A DNA stretch of 64,000 nt from Methylophaga nitratireducenticrescens (GTDB lineage: Bacteria > Pseudomonadota > Gammaproteobacteria > Nitrosococcales > Methylophagaceae): the NCBI RefSeq assembly GCF_000260985.4, contig NC_017857.3, forward strand, positions 2,905,001 to 2,969,000, given 5' to 3'. Position 1 is the stretch's first letter. Each line of letters starts with the position of its first letter. A program made the translations under genes and the position numbers. The notes beneath the pieces were generated by a model. That model saw only the letters and a list, made by a program, of their open reading frames with translations, had not been told where the DNA came from and searched no databases. Positions 43,035 to 53,423 of the stretch are shown piece by piece.

Positions 43035-43985
43035 TCAGACTTGGCTACCATCAGGGTTGACTTCACCATCTTCATCTTTTTCCGGAGGCATCAAGTCAGT
43101 CTTTGTCACCCCCATCAACAGTACAGCGGTGCCCGCAACATAAATTGATGAATAAGTCCCCACCAGAATCCCGATAAGCAGCGCCGTTGCAAAAGCGTGA
43201 ATCACTTCACCGCCAAATACAAATAATGCCACGACAACCAGTAATGTTGTCATCGATGTCATAATGGTTCGTCCCAAGGTGGCATTAATAGAGGTGTTAA
43301 TCACTTCAAGCGGTTCTGCTTTACGCATCTTCAGAAAGCTTTCACGGATCCTGTCAAATACTACAATGGTATCGTTCAGCGAATAGCCTATTACGGCGAG
43401 AATAGCGGCTAATACCGTCAGATCAAAATCCAGACGGAATAACGAGAAAAACCCGACAGTAATAACAACGTCATGGACCAACGCAAGCACCGATGCAATT
43501 GCAAAACGATATTCAAACCGTAATGCTACATAAATAAGAATACCAATCAGCGCATAAACCATCGCCAGACCGCCATCTTCGGCAAGTTCTTCCCCCACCT
43601 GAGGACCAACAAACTCGACTCTTCTGACCTCAACAGCATCGGTTTGTTCTGCTTGCAATAAAGCTACAACCTGATTACTTATTTCAGCCATATTTTCACT
43701 TTCAATAACGGGCAAACGTATCAGTACATCCGTTAAAGAACCAAAATTCTGAACTAAGGCATCCTCGTAACCGCCTTGTTCAAGTATTGTGCGGACTTCC
43801 TCCAGATCGACTGCCTGAGGATATCCCACTTCAATCATCGTGCCGCCGGTAAAATCAATTCCAAAATTCAAACTATTGGTCACAATTGAATACGCGGAAA
43901 TCAATAATAATAATGCCGAAAATGCTAATGCAATTTTTCGGATCCCAACAAAATTAATGTTTGTTTCTTTGCTTAATAAATGCAT
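43035..43985 (-). CDS. secF: SecF, protein-export membrane protein
   Basis: SecF works with SecD to use proton motive force to pull proteins across the inner membrane. The 316-residue protein has a single amino-terminal membrane segment, a periplasmic part with FGIDFTGGTMIEVGYPQ, and five more helices containing GYSLNDTIVVFDRIRE. It lies 16 bp after secD and is followed by a terminator. Confidence 0.98.
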   Translation of the reverse strand: MHLLSKETNINFVGIRKIALAFSALLLLISAYSIVTNSLNFGIDFTGGTMIEVGYPQAVDLEEVRTILEQGGYEDALVQNFGSLTDVLIRLPVIESENMAEISNQVVALLQAEQTDAVEVRRVEFVGPQVGEELAEDGGLAMVYALIGILIYVALRFEYRFAIASVLALVHDVVITVGFFSLFRLDFDLTVLAAILAVIGYSLNDTIVVFDRIRESFLKMRKAEPLEVINTSINATLGRTIMTSMTTLLVVVALFVFGGEVIHAFATALLIGILVGTYSSIYVAGTAVLLMGVTKTDLMPPEKDEDGEVNPDGSQV

Positions 43986-44001
43986 GTGATACGAGCCTTA
44001 A

Positions 44002-45858
44002 TTAGATGGACAATTTTGGTCGTTGCTTACGACCATAAACAAGGTTAATCACCATACGAGTGCCCACAATCGCAGTAAACATTGAGGTTAATATGCCTAA
44101 CGTCAGCGTGATAGCAAACCCCTTAATCGTTCCGGTACCAAAGCCAAACAACACTATCGCCGCGATCAATGTTGTAATGTTTGCGTCAGCAATGGTTGAA
44201 AATGCTTTTGCATAACCGGCATCAATGCTGGCGCGTGGACTGTTGCCCAGTTTTAACTCTTCCCGAATGCGTTCAAAAATAAGCACATTGGCATCAACTG
44301 CCATACCAACAGTCAACACAATACCGGCAATACCCGGCATGGTGAGTGTGGCCTGTAACATTGATAACAACGCCACAATTAACACCAGATTGGCTGCTAA
44401 AGCCAGATTAGCCACCGCGCCAAATAAGCGATACCAGATAATCATGAACACCAGAACCAGAGCAAAGCCAATCATTACGGAGGCAAAACCCTGATCAATA
44501 TTTTCCTGTCCTAAACTCGGCCCGACAGTACGCTCTTCAACAATATCGATTGGCGCCGCCAATGCACCAGCTCGAAGTAATAAAGCCAGATCGCGTGCTT
44601 CCGTAGTACTATCCAAACCAGTTATCTGGAATTTTTTACCGAGTTGATCACGGATTGTCGCGACACTGATAATTTCCGGCAGCTGACGGCGAACAGTAAC
44701 TTCTTCACCATCAATTGTCTGTGTTTCTGTTTTAGACTCAATGAACACCACTGACATCGGGTTACCGATATTGTCACGGGTAATATTGCTGAAAATACGG
44801 GCACCTTTGCCATCCAACGTCACCGATACGGCTGGCGAACCAGTCTGACCATCTATCGTTGAGGCTGCGTTGATAACATGCTCACCGGTCAACATCACCC
44901 GCTTATTCAATAGATAAGGTCTGCCATCACGGTGATAATATAATTCAGAATTAGCAGGGACTCGTCCGTTGACCGCATCCTGAACATCACTTTCAAAATC
45001 GACTAAGCGAAATTCCAACGTAGCTGTGGTACCAAGGATTTTTTTGGCTTGAGCGGTATCCTGAACACCCGGCAATTGAACCACAATGCGATCTTGCCCC
45101 TGCTGCTGAACGGTAGGTTCAGCAACTCCAAGTTCATTAATACGGTTTCGCAATGTCGTGATGTTTTGCTGTAAAGCCAGATTCTGCGTTTCACGAACAG
45201 TAGCTTCGTTCAAATTAATAGCTATTGATGGACGTTCTGCGTTTTCATCAATTACCACTTCAAGCTCATTGTATTCGCGACCGATTTCTATAATTGCCGC
45301 GTCCCGATCTGCTGTTTCTCGAAAACCAAAGGCCAAAACACCATTTTCTACATTGACCTGGGTATAGCGAATCGTTTTATCCCGCAATAAAATACGAATA
45401 TCGCTGGCATAACTTTCGAGTGTTTGCTTCAACACCGCATTCATGTCCACTTCCATCAGGAAATGCACACCACCACGTAGATCCAGACCAAGATTCATTG
45501 GTTCTGCCCCAAGAGACCGTAACCAAGCCGGAGTATTAGGCGCGAGATTCAACGCAACGATATAATCTTCAGAGCTCAGATTTTGCTGAATAAGTTCACG
45601 TGCCTCGAGCTGTTCATCGGCTTCACTGAAGCGAATCAATAAACGGTTTTCTTCAAGCACTACCCCTTTGTAGGGAATTTCAGCCTGTTTCAGTGTTGAT
45701 TCAATTTCATTAACCAACTGTAAATCAACGCTGTTCAGTCTTCCGGCAGAAACCTGTACGGCAGGATCATCACCAAACAGGTTTGGCATGGCATAGATAA
45801 TGGCCGTGACAATTACAGCGACAACCAGTAGATTTTTCCAGAGGGGGTATCGGTTCAT
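44002..45858 (-). CDS. secD: SecD, protein-export membrane protein
   Basis: SecD is the larger partner of SecF. From the chosen ATG (MNRYPLWKNLLVVAVIVTAI) the protein has 618 residues, with a signal-anchor helix, the large periplasmic P1 domain, LGLDLRGGVHFLMEVDMNAV, and a six-helix RND-type module containing GMAVDANVLIFERIREELK. An upstream in-frame start (10 more residues) overlaps the yajC gap and is less likely. It follows yajC. Confidence 0.97.
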   Translation of the reverse strand: MNRYPLWKNLLVVAVIVTAIIYAMPNLFGDDPAVQVSAGRLNSVDLQLVNEIESTLKQAEIPYKGVVLEENRLLIRFSEADEQLEARELIQQNLSSEDYIVALNLAPNTPAWLRSLGAEPMNLGLDLRGGVHFLMEVDMNAVLKQTLESYASDIRILLRDKTIRYTQVNVENGVLAFGFRETADRDAAIIEIGREYNELEVVIDENAERPSIAINLNEATVRETQNLALQQNITTLRNRINELGVAEPTVQQQGQDRIVVQLPGVQDTAQAKKILGTTATLEFRLVDFESDVQDAVNGRVPANSELYYHRDGRPYLLNKRVMLTGEHVINAASTIDGQTGSPAVSVTLDGKGARIFSNITRDNIGNPMSVVFIESKTETQTIDGEEVTVRRQLPEIISVATIRDQLGKKFQITGLDSTTEARDLALLLRAGALAAPIDIVEERTVGPSLGQENIDQGFASVMIGFALVLVFMIIWYRLFGAVANLALAANLVLIVALLSMLQATLTMPGIAGIVLTVGMAVDANVLIFERIREELKLGNSPRASIDAGYAKAFSTIADANITTLIAAIVLFGFGTGTIKGFAITLTLGILTSMFTAIVGTRMVINLVYGRKQRPKLSI

Positions 45859-45907
45859 CTTGAAGTCCAGATAGCAAAAAGGCTGCACACCGGCAGCCTT
45901 TTCATAT

Positions 45908-46240
45908 TTACAATTTTTTCAATGTGCCTTTAGGGAGCACTGAATTGATTGATTCACGACGTACTTTAACTTCGACAGTTTCGGCAATCTGCAGGTTAAT
46001 CGCATTGTCGTTAATATCATTAATTTTGCCCATCAGGCCGCCATCCGTTACAACTTCATCACCCTTAGCCAGTGATTGTTGCATGGTACGGTGTGCTTTA
46101 GCGCGTTTTTGCTGTGGACGAATCAACATTACATAAAAAAGCACTAATAAGATGATTGGAAAGGCAAAATCAAGCAAACCCGGCGAACCCGTTGATGCTG
46201 CCGTTTCAGCAAAAGCAGGTGAAATCAGAAAATCCATCAT
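45908..46240 (-). CDS. yajC: YajC, preprotein translocase subunit
   Basis: YajC associates with SecDF. The 110-residue protein has one amino-terminal membrane helix (about residues 22-42) followed by LIRPQQKRAKAHRTMQQSLA and VVTDGGLMGKINDINDNAI. A second ATG directly follows the first. It is between tgt and secD as in E. coli. Confidence 0.97.
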   Translation of the reverse strand: MMDFLISPAFAETAASTGSPGLLDFAFPIILLVLFYVMLIRPQQKRAKAHRTMQQSLAKGDEVVTDGGLMGKINDINDNAINLQIAETVEVKVRRESINSVLPKGTLKKL

Positions 46241-46311
46241 ATTTCCTCTAAACTGGCAAATAAAAGACAGTGATTATGCCACAGCCAACGGCCGGCTGAT
46301 AGCCAATTAAC

Positions 46312-47427
<1,116 letters not shown>

Positions 47428-47540
47428 TCATCAAAAATTGGCGCACAGGATAGCATTATCGATAAGGTTTCAGTGAATTCAAACGCAATCCCCTGCCAGT
47501 TAAGGTAGGATCTTCATACAATTTTTAGTGGAAAGCAGTT

Positions 47541-48233
47541 ATGAGTCAATCAAAAATTATTGTGGCGTTGGATTACCCCGATGCGAATGCCGCGCTTAAC
47601 ATGGCCGATCAATTAGATCCCTCACGTTGCCGCCTCAAAATCGGTAAGGAGTTATTTACTCGCAGCGGACCGGAAATCGTCAAAATGCTACAGCAAAAAG
47701 ACTTTGATATATTTCTGGATTTAAAATATCACGATATCCCTAATACGGTTGCTAAAGCTTGTGCGGCCGCTGCTGATTTAGGCGTCTGGATGATGAACGT
47801 TCACACTTTGGGTGGACCGGCAATGATATCTGCAGCACGTGAAGCTATCGGCAGCCATCATGATGCTCCTTTACTGATTGGTGTGACACTGCTCACCAGT
47901 ATGGATCAGCAAACATTTGACGCTATTGGTTTACAGGGCACGATTCCCGAAACGGTTCTTCGGCTTGCTGTGATGGCAGCAGATAACGGCTTGGATGGTG
48001 TGGTTTGCTCGGCACATGAAACGGCTATGTTAAAAGCAGAACTGGGCAACCAGTTTCAATTAGTAACCCCAGGCATTCGTCCGGCAGGCAGTGCAAAAGG
48101 TGATCAACATCGTATTATGACGCCAGCACAGGCTATTCAGGCTGGCAGCCATTATCTGGTAATAGGCCGACCGATTACCGCTGCAGCCGACCCCATGCAA
48201 AAACTGATTGAGATTGAAAATGATCTAGGCTAA
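47541..48233 (+). CDS. pyrF: orotidine 5'-phosphate decarboxylase
   Basis: PyrF makes UMP in the last step of pyrimidine synthesis. The 230-residue TIM-barrel enzyme has the phosphate- and catalysis-related segments IIVALDYPDAN, LDLKYHDIPNTVAKA (catalytic Asp-Lys pair) and VTPGIRPAG. The start has a GGAAAG site. It is convergent with the chemotaxis gene, and a hairpin terminator separates them. Confidence 0.98.
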   Translation: MSQSKIIVALDYPDANAALNMADQLDPSRCRLKIGKELFTRSGPEIVKMLQQKDFDIFLDLKYHDIPNTVAKACAAAADLGVWMMNVHTLGGPAMISAAREAIGSHHDAPLLIGVTLLTSMDQQTFDAIGLQGTIPETVLRLAVMAADNGLDGVVCSAHETAMLKAELGNQFQLVTPGIRPAGSAKGDQHRIMTPAQAIQAGSHYLVIGRPITAAADPMQKLIEIENDLG

Positions 48234-48256
48234 TGCCAGTAATTCTGTTTTATTTT

Positions 48257-48287
48257 GCAAAAAACCCACAAAAAGTGGTTTTTTTGC
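48257..48287. terminator. bidirectional terminator between pyrF and the MCP gene
   Basis: The inverted repeat GCAAAAAACCCAC / GTGGTTTTTTTGC (one mismatch, 5-nt loop) has A/T runs on both flanks, so it could end both the pyrF transcript and the opposing chemotaxis transcript. Confidence 0.8.
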
Positions 48288-48305
48288 AAAAGCCAATATT
48301 TAAAA

Positions 48306-49499
48306 CTAAACTTTAAATTTGGCTGACGCGTCCTGCAATTGAGATGACAGGCTACTAAGTGTATCCACTGCTTCCGAAGTGGCACGTGCACCATCTGCAG
48401 TATGATCAGCAATCTGACTGATATTAACAATACCACGATTGATATCTTCAGCAACTGAACTTTGTTCATTGGCCGCATTTGAAATCTGCGTACTCATCTC
48501 ATCCATGGTCGAAATCATTGCCGTAATCGTATCGAGCGCGGAACCTGCACTTGCAGCTTTTTCGACACTGGTCTTGGCACTTTCCCGGCTTTCATTCATG
48601 ACTTTCACGGCAGCACGGGCACCTTGCTGCAAACGCTCTACCATTTCTTCAATTTCGTGAGTGGATGACTGTGTTCTGGCAGCAAGCGTGCGAACTTCAT
48701 CGGCAACAACCGCAAAACCACGTCCATGCTCACCTGCACGAGCGGCTTCAATAGCAGCATTCAATGCCAAAAGATTGGTTTGCTCAGTAATGCCGCGTAT
48801 GACATCAACGATTGCACCGATATTGCCGATATCCGCTTCGAGTTCACTTAAGGTCTCAGCCGCTTTTTCAACTTCGCTGGCCAGAGTATCAATAGACTGC
48901 ATTGTCTCCAGTACTACCTGTTTGCCGGCTTTCGCTTCATTATCGGCATTTCGTGCCGCCTCAGCAGCATTGGTTGCAGTTCGGGCTACTTCCTGAACAG
49001 AAGCGGTCATTTCATTCATCGCTGTCGCGACTTGATCAGTCTCTTCCTGCTGTTTTAATACTCCCGTCACCGTTTCTTTACTGATGACAGTCATGTTTTG
49101 GGTCGCGGTATTCAGCTGGCTGACACCACCAATCAAAGTGTGCACCAGATTGGCAACATTTTTGCGAGCACTGTCGAGTTCAAAAGCCATCCAGCTGAAA
49201 TCGCTTCTACCGGAAATGGCAATTTTTTGCGTGAGGTCGCCTTTCTTAATATTCTGAATGCCATTGACCAATGTGGTTGCGCGCTTGTCACCAAAACGTC
49301 CAATGACATGTGCCATGAACATGATCAGTGCACTACCGATAACAACAAATCCTCCCACCACTTTAAGCTGTTGCTTCGAGGTAACCGCGTTCAGTTCCAT
49401 GTAGAACATTAACCCGGCCAGCAGCAGCAAACCGATAATGCCAAAACCGGCAACAATGTACATGCGTTTTCTCAGCGAATAATTCTCTAACTTAAACAC
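48306..49499 (-). CDS. methyl-accepting chemotaxis protein without sensor domain
   Basis: The 397-residue protein has two membrane helices (about residues 13-35 and 46-66) separated by only about ten residues, so it lacks a periplasmic ligand domain. A HAMP-like linker and the full chemoreceptor signalling domain follow, with the tip [20 protein letters not shown] and [15 protein letters not shown]. The start is GTG after AAGGGAGA. It lies 40 bp after fliK, at the end of the flagellar cluster. Its stimulus is unknown; it could sense a membrane or energy state or a partner protein. Confidence 0.93.
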   Translation of the reverse strand: MFKLENYSLRKRMYIVAGFGIIGLLLLAGLMFYMELNAVTSKQQLKVVGGFVVIGSALIMFMAHVIGRFGDKRATTLVNGIQNIKKGDLTQKIAISGRSDFSWMAFELDSARKNVANLVHTLIGGVSQLNTATQNMTVISKETVTGVLKQQEETDQVATAMNEMTASVQEVARTATNAAEAARNADNEAKAGKQVVLETMQSIDTLASEVEKAAETLSELEADIGNIGAIVDVIRGITEQTNLLALNAAIEAARAGEHGRGFAVVADEVRTLAARTQSSTHEIEEMVERLQQGARAAVKVMNESRESAKTSVEKAASAGSALDTITAMISTMDEMSTQISNAANEQSSVAEDINRGIVNISQIADHTADGARATSEAVDTLSSLSSQLQDASAKFKV

Positions 49500-49538
49500 G
49501 CCGCATTCTCCCTTCTATGTTTATAATTATTGTAATTA

Positions 49539-50810
49539 TCATGCAAACACACTCACACCGACACTATTATCTGGTGAATCAACTGATAACTGTGTTGCTT
49601 CATTGTCAATATCGTCCGTTTCAATAATAACTTGAGCTATATTATTGCCATCATGTAACTGCTCATCCTGTTCAGAACCCTGTGAAGGCTGATCCTGATG
49701 GCTTACTTCAGCATTATTTAATGCCAATCCGCTTTCGTTGAAACTCTCACGTAATCTCGGCAGAGCCTGCTCCAAAGCATCCCGGGCTGCTGCATTTGAA
49801 GCAATAAAAGTAACATTGGTCTGATCATTTTGCATGCTCAATCTGACCTCTACAGGACCGAGATTAGCAGGATTCAGCCTTAACTCTGCTTGTTGAACCC
49901 CCTCACGCGCCATCCAAACCACTCGGCTACTCATCACTTTGCCCCAAGCTGAACTGTTAAGCTGAGGTTGTATATCCAGCGATAAAGCGGGATTAGCAAC
50001 ACTCGGCGTACCAGCCACTGATGTGGTCATACCCGGTATGGTGGAAAATGCCAAAGGACTACTGAGTTTGCTGGCTGAACTTCTCTCCGCCTGAGGATCG
50101 AGTTGCCGCATCGCGGAAATTGTTTCGGCACTGGCTGTCATCAACTGTTCCGGCGTTTTTCCTGCCGTTTGCATCATTAACTTAACCTTTTCCGTGGTAA
50201 CCGCATCACCTTCCACATTTTGCTTCTGAATTGCCTGAAGTATATCTGCACGGATTGAAGTTGCTGAAAAATCTGCATTATTCGATTTGCTCTGCATCTC
50301 AAGCACAGATTTTTTCATATCTTTATCACCGGACTGTGGAGTATTTATGAATGGCGTTGTGTCGAGTCGCTGCTTTTCCGTTTTCTTATCCGTTACGGGT
50401 GCAACAGCCACAATCATTAAAGGATCACTTTTATTCTCACTTTCACTCTTATCAGTTTTGCCGTCAGTATCGACAATGATTTCTTTAGTCGGTGCTTTTT
50501 CGGATTCCTGTTCTGAACTGTCAGCTGTTGTTTCCGCCTTTTCTACCTTTTCTTCTTTTTCAGGCGGCAATTCTTTGCCGTCTTTTGTATCCGGTTTTTC
50601 CGCTTTAGTAGTTGTTTCAGTCTGTTTATTATCTGTTTTAAGGTCATTCCTGGCCGGTTTATCTTTATCTGATCGTTGAGGTTCATTTAGCCGACGATCC
50701 AGTTCCGACGCAAAGGCCTCATTATCTTTACTGTTGGCAGCAGAAGTTATGGCTTTGTCTGTTTTGTTCGGGGCAACATTCAGCGAGGAGAGGGTCAGCT
50801 GTTGCGTCAT
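49539..50810 (-). CDS. fliK: flagellar hook-length control protein FliK
   Basis: FliK measures hook length and switches export specificity. The 423-residue product has a long low-complexity region rich in Lys, Glu and Thr (about residues 20-180) and the conserved carboxy domain (AELRLNPANLGPVEVRLSMQ, AARDALEQALPRLRESFNES). It is separated from fliJ by the chemosensory block and has its own sigma-54-type promoter 55 bp upstream. Confidence 0.95.
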   Translation of the reverse strand: MTQQLTLSSLNVAPNKTDKAITSAANSKDNEAFASELDRRLNEPQRSDKDKPARNDLKTDNKQTETTTKAEKPDTKDGKELPPEKEEKVEKAETTADSSEQESEKAPTKEIIVDTDGKTDKSESENKSDPLMIVAVAPVTDKKTEKQRLDTTPFINTPQSGDKDMKKSVLEMQSKSNNADFSATSIRADILQAIQKQNVEGDAVTTEKVKLMMQTAGKTPEQLMTASAETISAMRQLDPQAERSSASKLSSPLAFSTIPGMTTSVAGTPSVANPALSLDIQPQLNSSAWGKVMSSRVVWMAREGVQQAELRLNPANLGPVEVRLSMQNDQTNVTFIASNAAARDALEQALPRLRESFNESGLALNNAEVSHQDQPSQGSEQDEQLHDGNNIAQVIIETDDIDNEATQLSVDSPDNSVGVSVFA

Positions 50811-50865
50811 TTCATTTCCTTAAACTCTGGTTAGTAGCCGTATAGCACTGTTATAAGTAATGAAT

Positions 50866-50882
50866 AGCAATGGCTGTGCCAG
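50866..50882 (-). promoter_or_regulatory. sigma-54 promoter of fliK
   Basis: The minus strand reads CTGGCACAGCCATTGCT, an exact match to the TGGCAC-N5-TTGCW consensus with 10 bp between the GG and GC pairs. The fliK ATG lies about 57 bp beyond the -12 element. It sits just after the stop of the globin-type gene. Confidence 0.75.
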
Positions 50883-50892
50883 ATTCTATATT

Positions 50893-52239
50893 TCATAGTT
50901 CGGTATTTTTAGTGATTACTTTAATCAACTGCGTTAATGCATTGGTTTGCTCAGACAACTGCTGGTTGATTTGCTCTATGGAATGGCGGCTGCGATTTTC
51001 CCAACCGATATGATTATGCGTAAGATCTTTTTCCAGTTGCTGTGAAAGCTCAATGCTTTTATTCAGCTGTTGCTGCTGCTGACCAGACTGAATTTTCAAA
51101 GGTTGAAGCAATTGACTCAATTGTTGGTTCAGCACTCTAATTTCCATTGAAAAGTCACGAAGCTGACGCGCATCATCACCCAGCTTTGCCGCTTCAACAG
51201 TACAATTTAACGCCAGCAGGCTGGTTTCAAACACAGCGTCATCTATTTCCTGCAACATGGCAGTTAAATGACTGTTTTGCAGTTGAACTTGGTAAAGCGT
51301 TTTTTCCAGTGCCGGTAGAATATTTTGTGCTAACGAAGCGGTATCGTTCGGCGTTGAAGAGAGCGATAGACCTGAATCAGTCGCACTATGAGGATAACAT
51401 TCGAGCAGAAACCCCTCGGGCTTATCATTTTTGTAAAGAACCGAAATCGTTAATCGCACATCCAAAAAGTCATTGCGTAAATCAATACTTTTAGGCAGCT
51501 GATCGAAATCACTTAGCCACTCAATTGGGAAGGGAACTGCTTCAGCGAAATGTTGTAACGAAACACCTTTAAGCCTCTCAACATTAAGATCTGGAAACAT
51601 TTTTTTGAGACTGTCTTGATATTGTTTTAGCAGGGTTTCTGCCGCTACATTGAGGTAACTTACCACCAGATTTAAATCGATAATAATCATTGGCGTGGCA
51701 GTTTGCTCGACGGCTAACGAGGTAAGCACATATTCTGCTAACGGAGCTTGGGCTGTTTGATAAACCGTGACCGGCTCGGCTACCTGACTGGCAGGAGTCT
51801 GCATCAGCTCAGCCACATACTCCAGAACGTTTCTCCAGGCTTGCTGTAACGTGTCATCCCATTCTTGCTCAGAAAATTCGGCAACCACGGATAACCAGTT
51901 TTCGATGAACATCTCATAGTGGGATTGTTTGACACCATATTGCTGATGTCGCACCCCCAACCCCTGAAGATAATCTTCGATCATTTCCGTGTCACGTAAA
52001 TGCTGGATCAACAAAACCATCGATGCGAGTAATTTCTTATGTTGCCCTTCAATCGTGACTGATTTGAACAACGGCATTATCGCCGGGTATTCAGCAAATA
52101 ATCGCTGATAAAAGCGCTCCGCTAATGCATCACTAAAACTCATTAACGCAGCAAAATTATGCTCGACCAGGGTTATATCTTGCTCATCCAGCCCTGCCAG
52201 TCCACTAATAGGATGATGTTGTAGAGCATTCTCAGCCAT
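50893..52239 (-). CDS. globin-PAS-chemoreceptor-tip fusion protein
   Basis: A soluble 448-residue protein with three parts. Residues about 14-146 are a flavohaemoglobin-like globin with candidate haem residues Tyr44, Phe58, Gln66 and proximal His98 (GLGVRHQQYGVKQSHYEMF). Residues about 167-282 look like a PAS domain. Residues about 305-375 resemble a chemoreceptor tip (FETSLLALNCTVEAAKLGDD) but are degenerate and lack the usual glycine pattern; a glutamine-rich coiled coil follows. There is no membrane helix. Its start overlaps the stop of the ParA-like gene by one base. I infer a haem-based oxygen, NO or redox sensor feeding the adjacent CheA and CheW. Confidence 0.85.
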   Translation of the reverse strand: MAENALQHHPISGLAGLDEQDITLVEHNFAALMSFSDALAERFYQRLFAEYPAIMPLFKSVTIEGQHKKLLASMVLLIQHLRDTEMIEDYLQGLGVRHQQYGVKQSHYEMFIENWLSVVAEFSEQEWDDTLQQAWRNVLEYVAELMQTPASQVAEPVTVYQTAQAPLAEYVLTSLAVEQTATPMIIIDLNLVVSYLNVAAETLLKQYQDSLKKMFPDLNVERLKGVSLQHFAEAVPFPIEWLSDFDQLPKSIDLRNDFLDVRLTISVLYKNDKPEGFLLECYPHSATDSGLSLSSTPNDTASLAQNILPALEKTLYQVQLQNSHLTAMLQEIDDAVFETSLLALNCTVEAAKLGDDARQLRDFSMEIRVLNQQLSQLLQPLKIQSGQQQQQLNKSIELSQQLEKDLTHNHIGWENRSRHSIEQINQQLSEQTNALTQLIKVITKNTEL

Positions 52240-52955
52240 CAGTCTGCTCTTCCCAATAGCAAATCGTTTGCCAGAGACTGATAATCAGCTGGATTCGCAG
52301 ACGCGTTATCGTATATCACCGTTTTTAGCACTCGTTTCGGAAAATACTGTGTCAATAAATCACCAAACTGGTAGGCAAAATCAGTACCGTCCGGCAATCT
52401 ATTTAAACATAACCATAACCTTATTGAATCAGATCTCAATTTTGACACCCGTTGCAATACTGGTAGCATTTTTATCATACCGCGCAATGCACCATGCTCC
52501 GCAGATACTGGAATCAGCATATCACTCGCAGCCAAAACAGCATTGGTGCCTAATAATCCTGAGATTGCTGCACAATCAATCAGAATGATATCCGCATCTG
52601 ATTGTATTGTCGAAGTAAGTAGTTGCTTCAGTTTAACACCAAGTTTTATTGATGGTGTTTGCTGTTCGAACAAATGCAGCTCAGGACCCGACGCGATTAA
52701 AGACAGTTGTTCGCTTAGTGGTAGTATTAAATCACGGGCATCGTCTTTAAAAGAGAGTAAAGCATCCATCCCGATTTGCGTTTCAGATACCCCAAATTGT
52801 CGGGTTAGATCAGACTGTGGATCCAAATCCAGCATCAGTACCCGATAACCCATTTCTGCCAAAATCACACCCATATTTGCGGTGATGGTAGTTTTACCGA
52901 CATCATGGGTCTGATTCATAACAGCAATAATTCGTTTTGTCCCTAGCCCAACCAT
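52239..52955 (-). CDS. ParA/MinD-type ATPase with altered Walker A motif
   Basis: The 238-residue protein is a ParA-family ATPase: an amino-terminal P-loop (MNQTHDVGKTTITANMGVIL), the conserved VLMLDLDPQSDLT, and the Walker-B-like IILIDCAA. In the usual motif KGGVGKTT the first lysine binds the partner's ATP; here it is Thr16, with His17 and Asp18 in place of the two glycines. Lys21 is kept. In chemosensory clusters ParA-like proteins (ParC) place arrays at the cell pole; that role is suggested by position only. Confidence 0.85.
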   Translation of the reverse strand: MVGLGTKRIIAVMNQTHDVGKTTITANMGVILAEMGYRVLMLDLDPQSDLTRQFGVSETQIGMDALLSFKDDARDLILPLSEQLSLIASGPELHLFEQQTPSIKLGVKLKQLLTSTIQSDADIILIDCAAISGLLGTNAVLAASDMLIPVSAEHGALRGMIKMLPVLQRVSKLRSDSIRLWLCLNRLPDGTDFAYQFGDLLTQYFPKRVLKTVIYDNASANPADYQSLANDLLLGRAD

Positions 52956-52958
52956 GGT

Positions 52959-53423
52959 TTAATTCTGTCCCTGTAGCAATTGCTCAAATAGATTAGCTAT
53001 ATCAAGTAAATGAATCTGTTGTGAATCATCCTTCACACTATTTATCAGGCACTGATGTGTGGATGAGCTTGAAGCCATTTCAGCAAGCTCTGATGGGTAC
53101 ATAAGAATCGTCAGGTCGGTAACACTAAGTCCGAGTAATCGTTGAGAGTCCAGAGGGTGGTGTAACAAAACCAGTAATGGACAGTTTGACTGATGCGCAG
53201 GATCGTCAACTTCAATCAACTTATTTATATTAATGACCGGCACAATCGCATTGCGAACATGTACAACGCCAGATAACCATGAGGCCGTGCCAGGCAGTCG
53301 TAATATATTTTCCAACGCCAGGACAGTCGTAATGCAGTGGACTGGAAGCGCATATTGCTGGTCATTGATAACGATCAGCTGATAAAGATCATTTTCCAAT
53401 GTCAGGTTAGCAGCCGATTTCAT
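52959..53423 (-). CDS. CheW-type coupling protein
   Basis: A 154-residue single CheW domain (YQLIVINDQQYALPVHCITT, WLSGVVHVRNAIVPVININK) that would link a receptor to CheA. It overlaps the cheA-like stop by 4 bp. It is not obviously related to a second CheW in the window. Confidence 0.9.
   Translation of the reverse strand: MKSAANLTLENDLYQLIVINDQQYALPVHCITTVLALENILRLPGTASWLSGVVHVRNAIVPVININKLIEVDDPAHQSNCPLLVLLHHPLDSQRLLGLSVTDLTILMYPSELAEMASSSSTHQCLINSVKDDSQQIHLLDIANLFEQLLQGQN

Noticed and set aside
42781-43143. Plus-strand ORF of 120 codons
   Set aside because: It runs through the secF terminator and the end of secF on the other strand, and its product is not protein-like.
49523-49539. AT palindrome before the chemoreceptor gene
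   Set aside because: Short AT-only inverted repeat (ATAATTA / TAATTAT); likely chance in an AT-rich gap.
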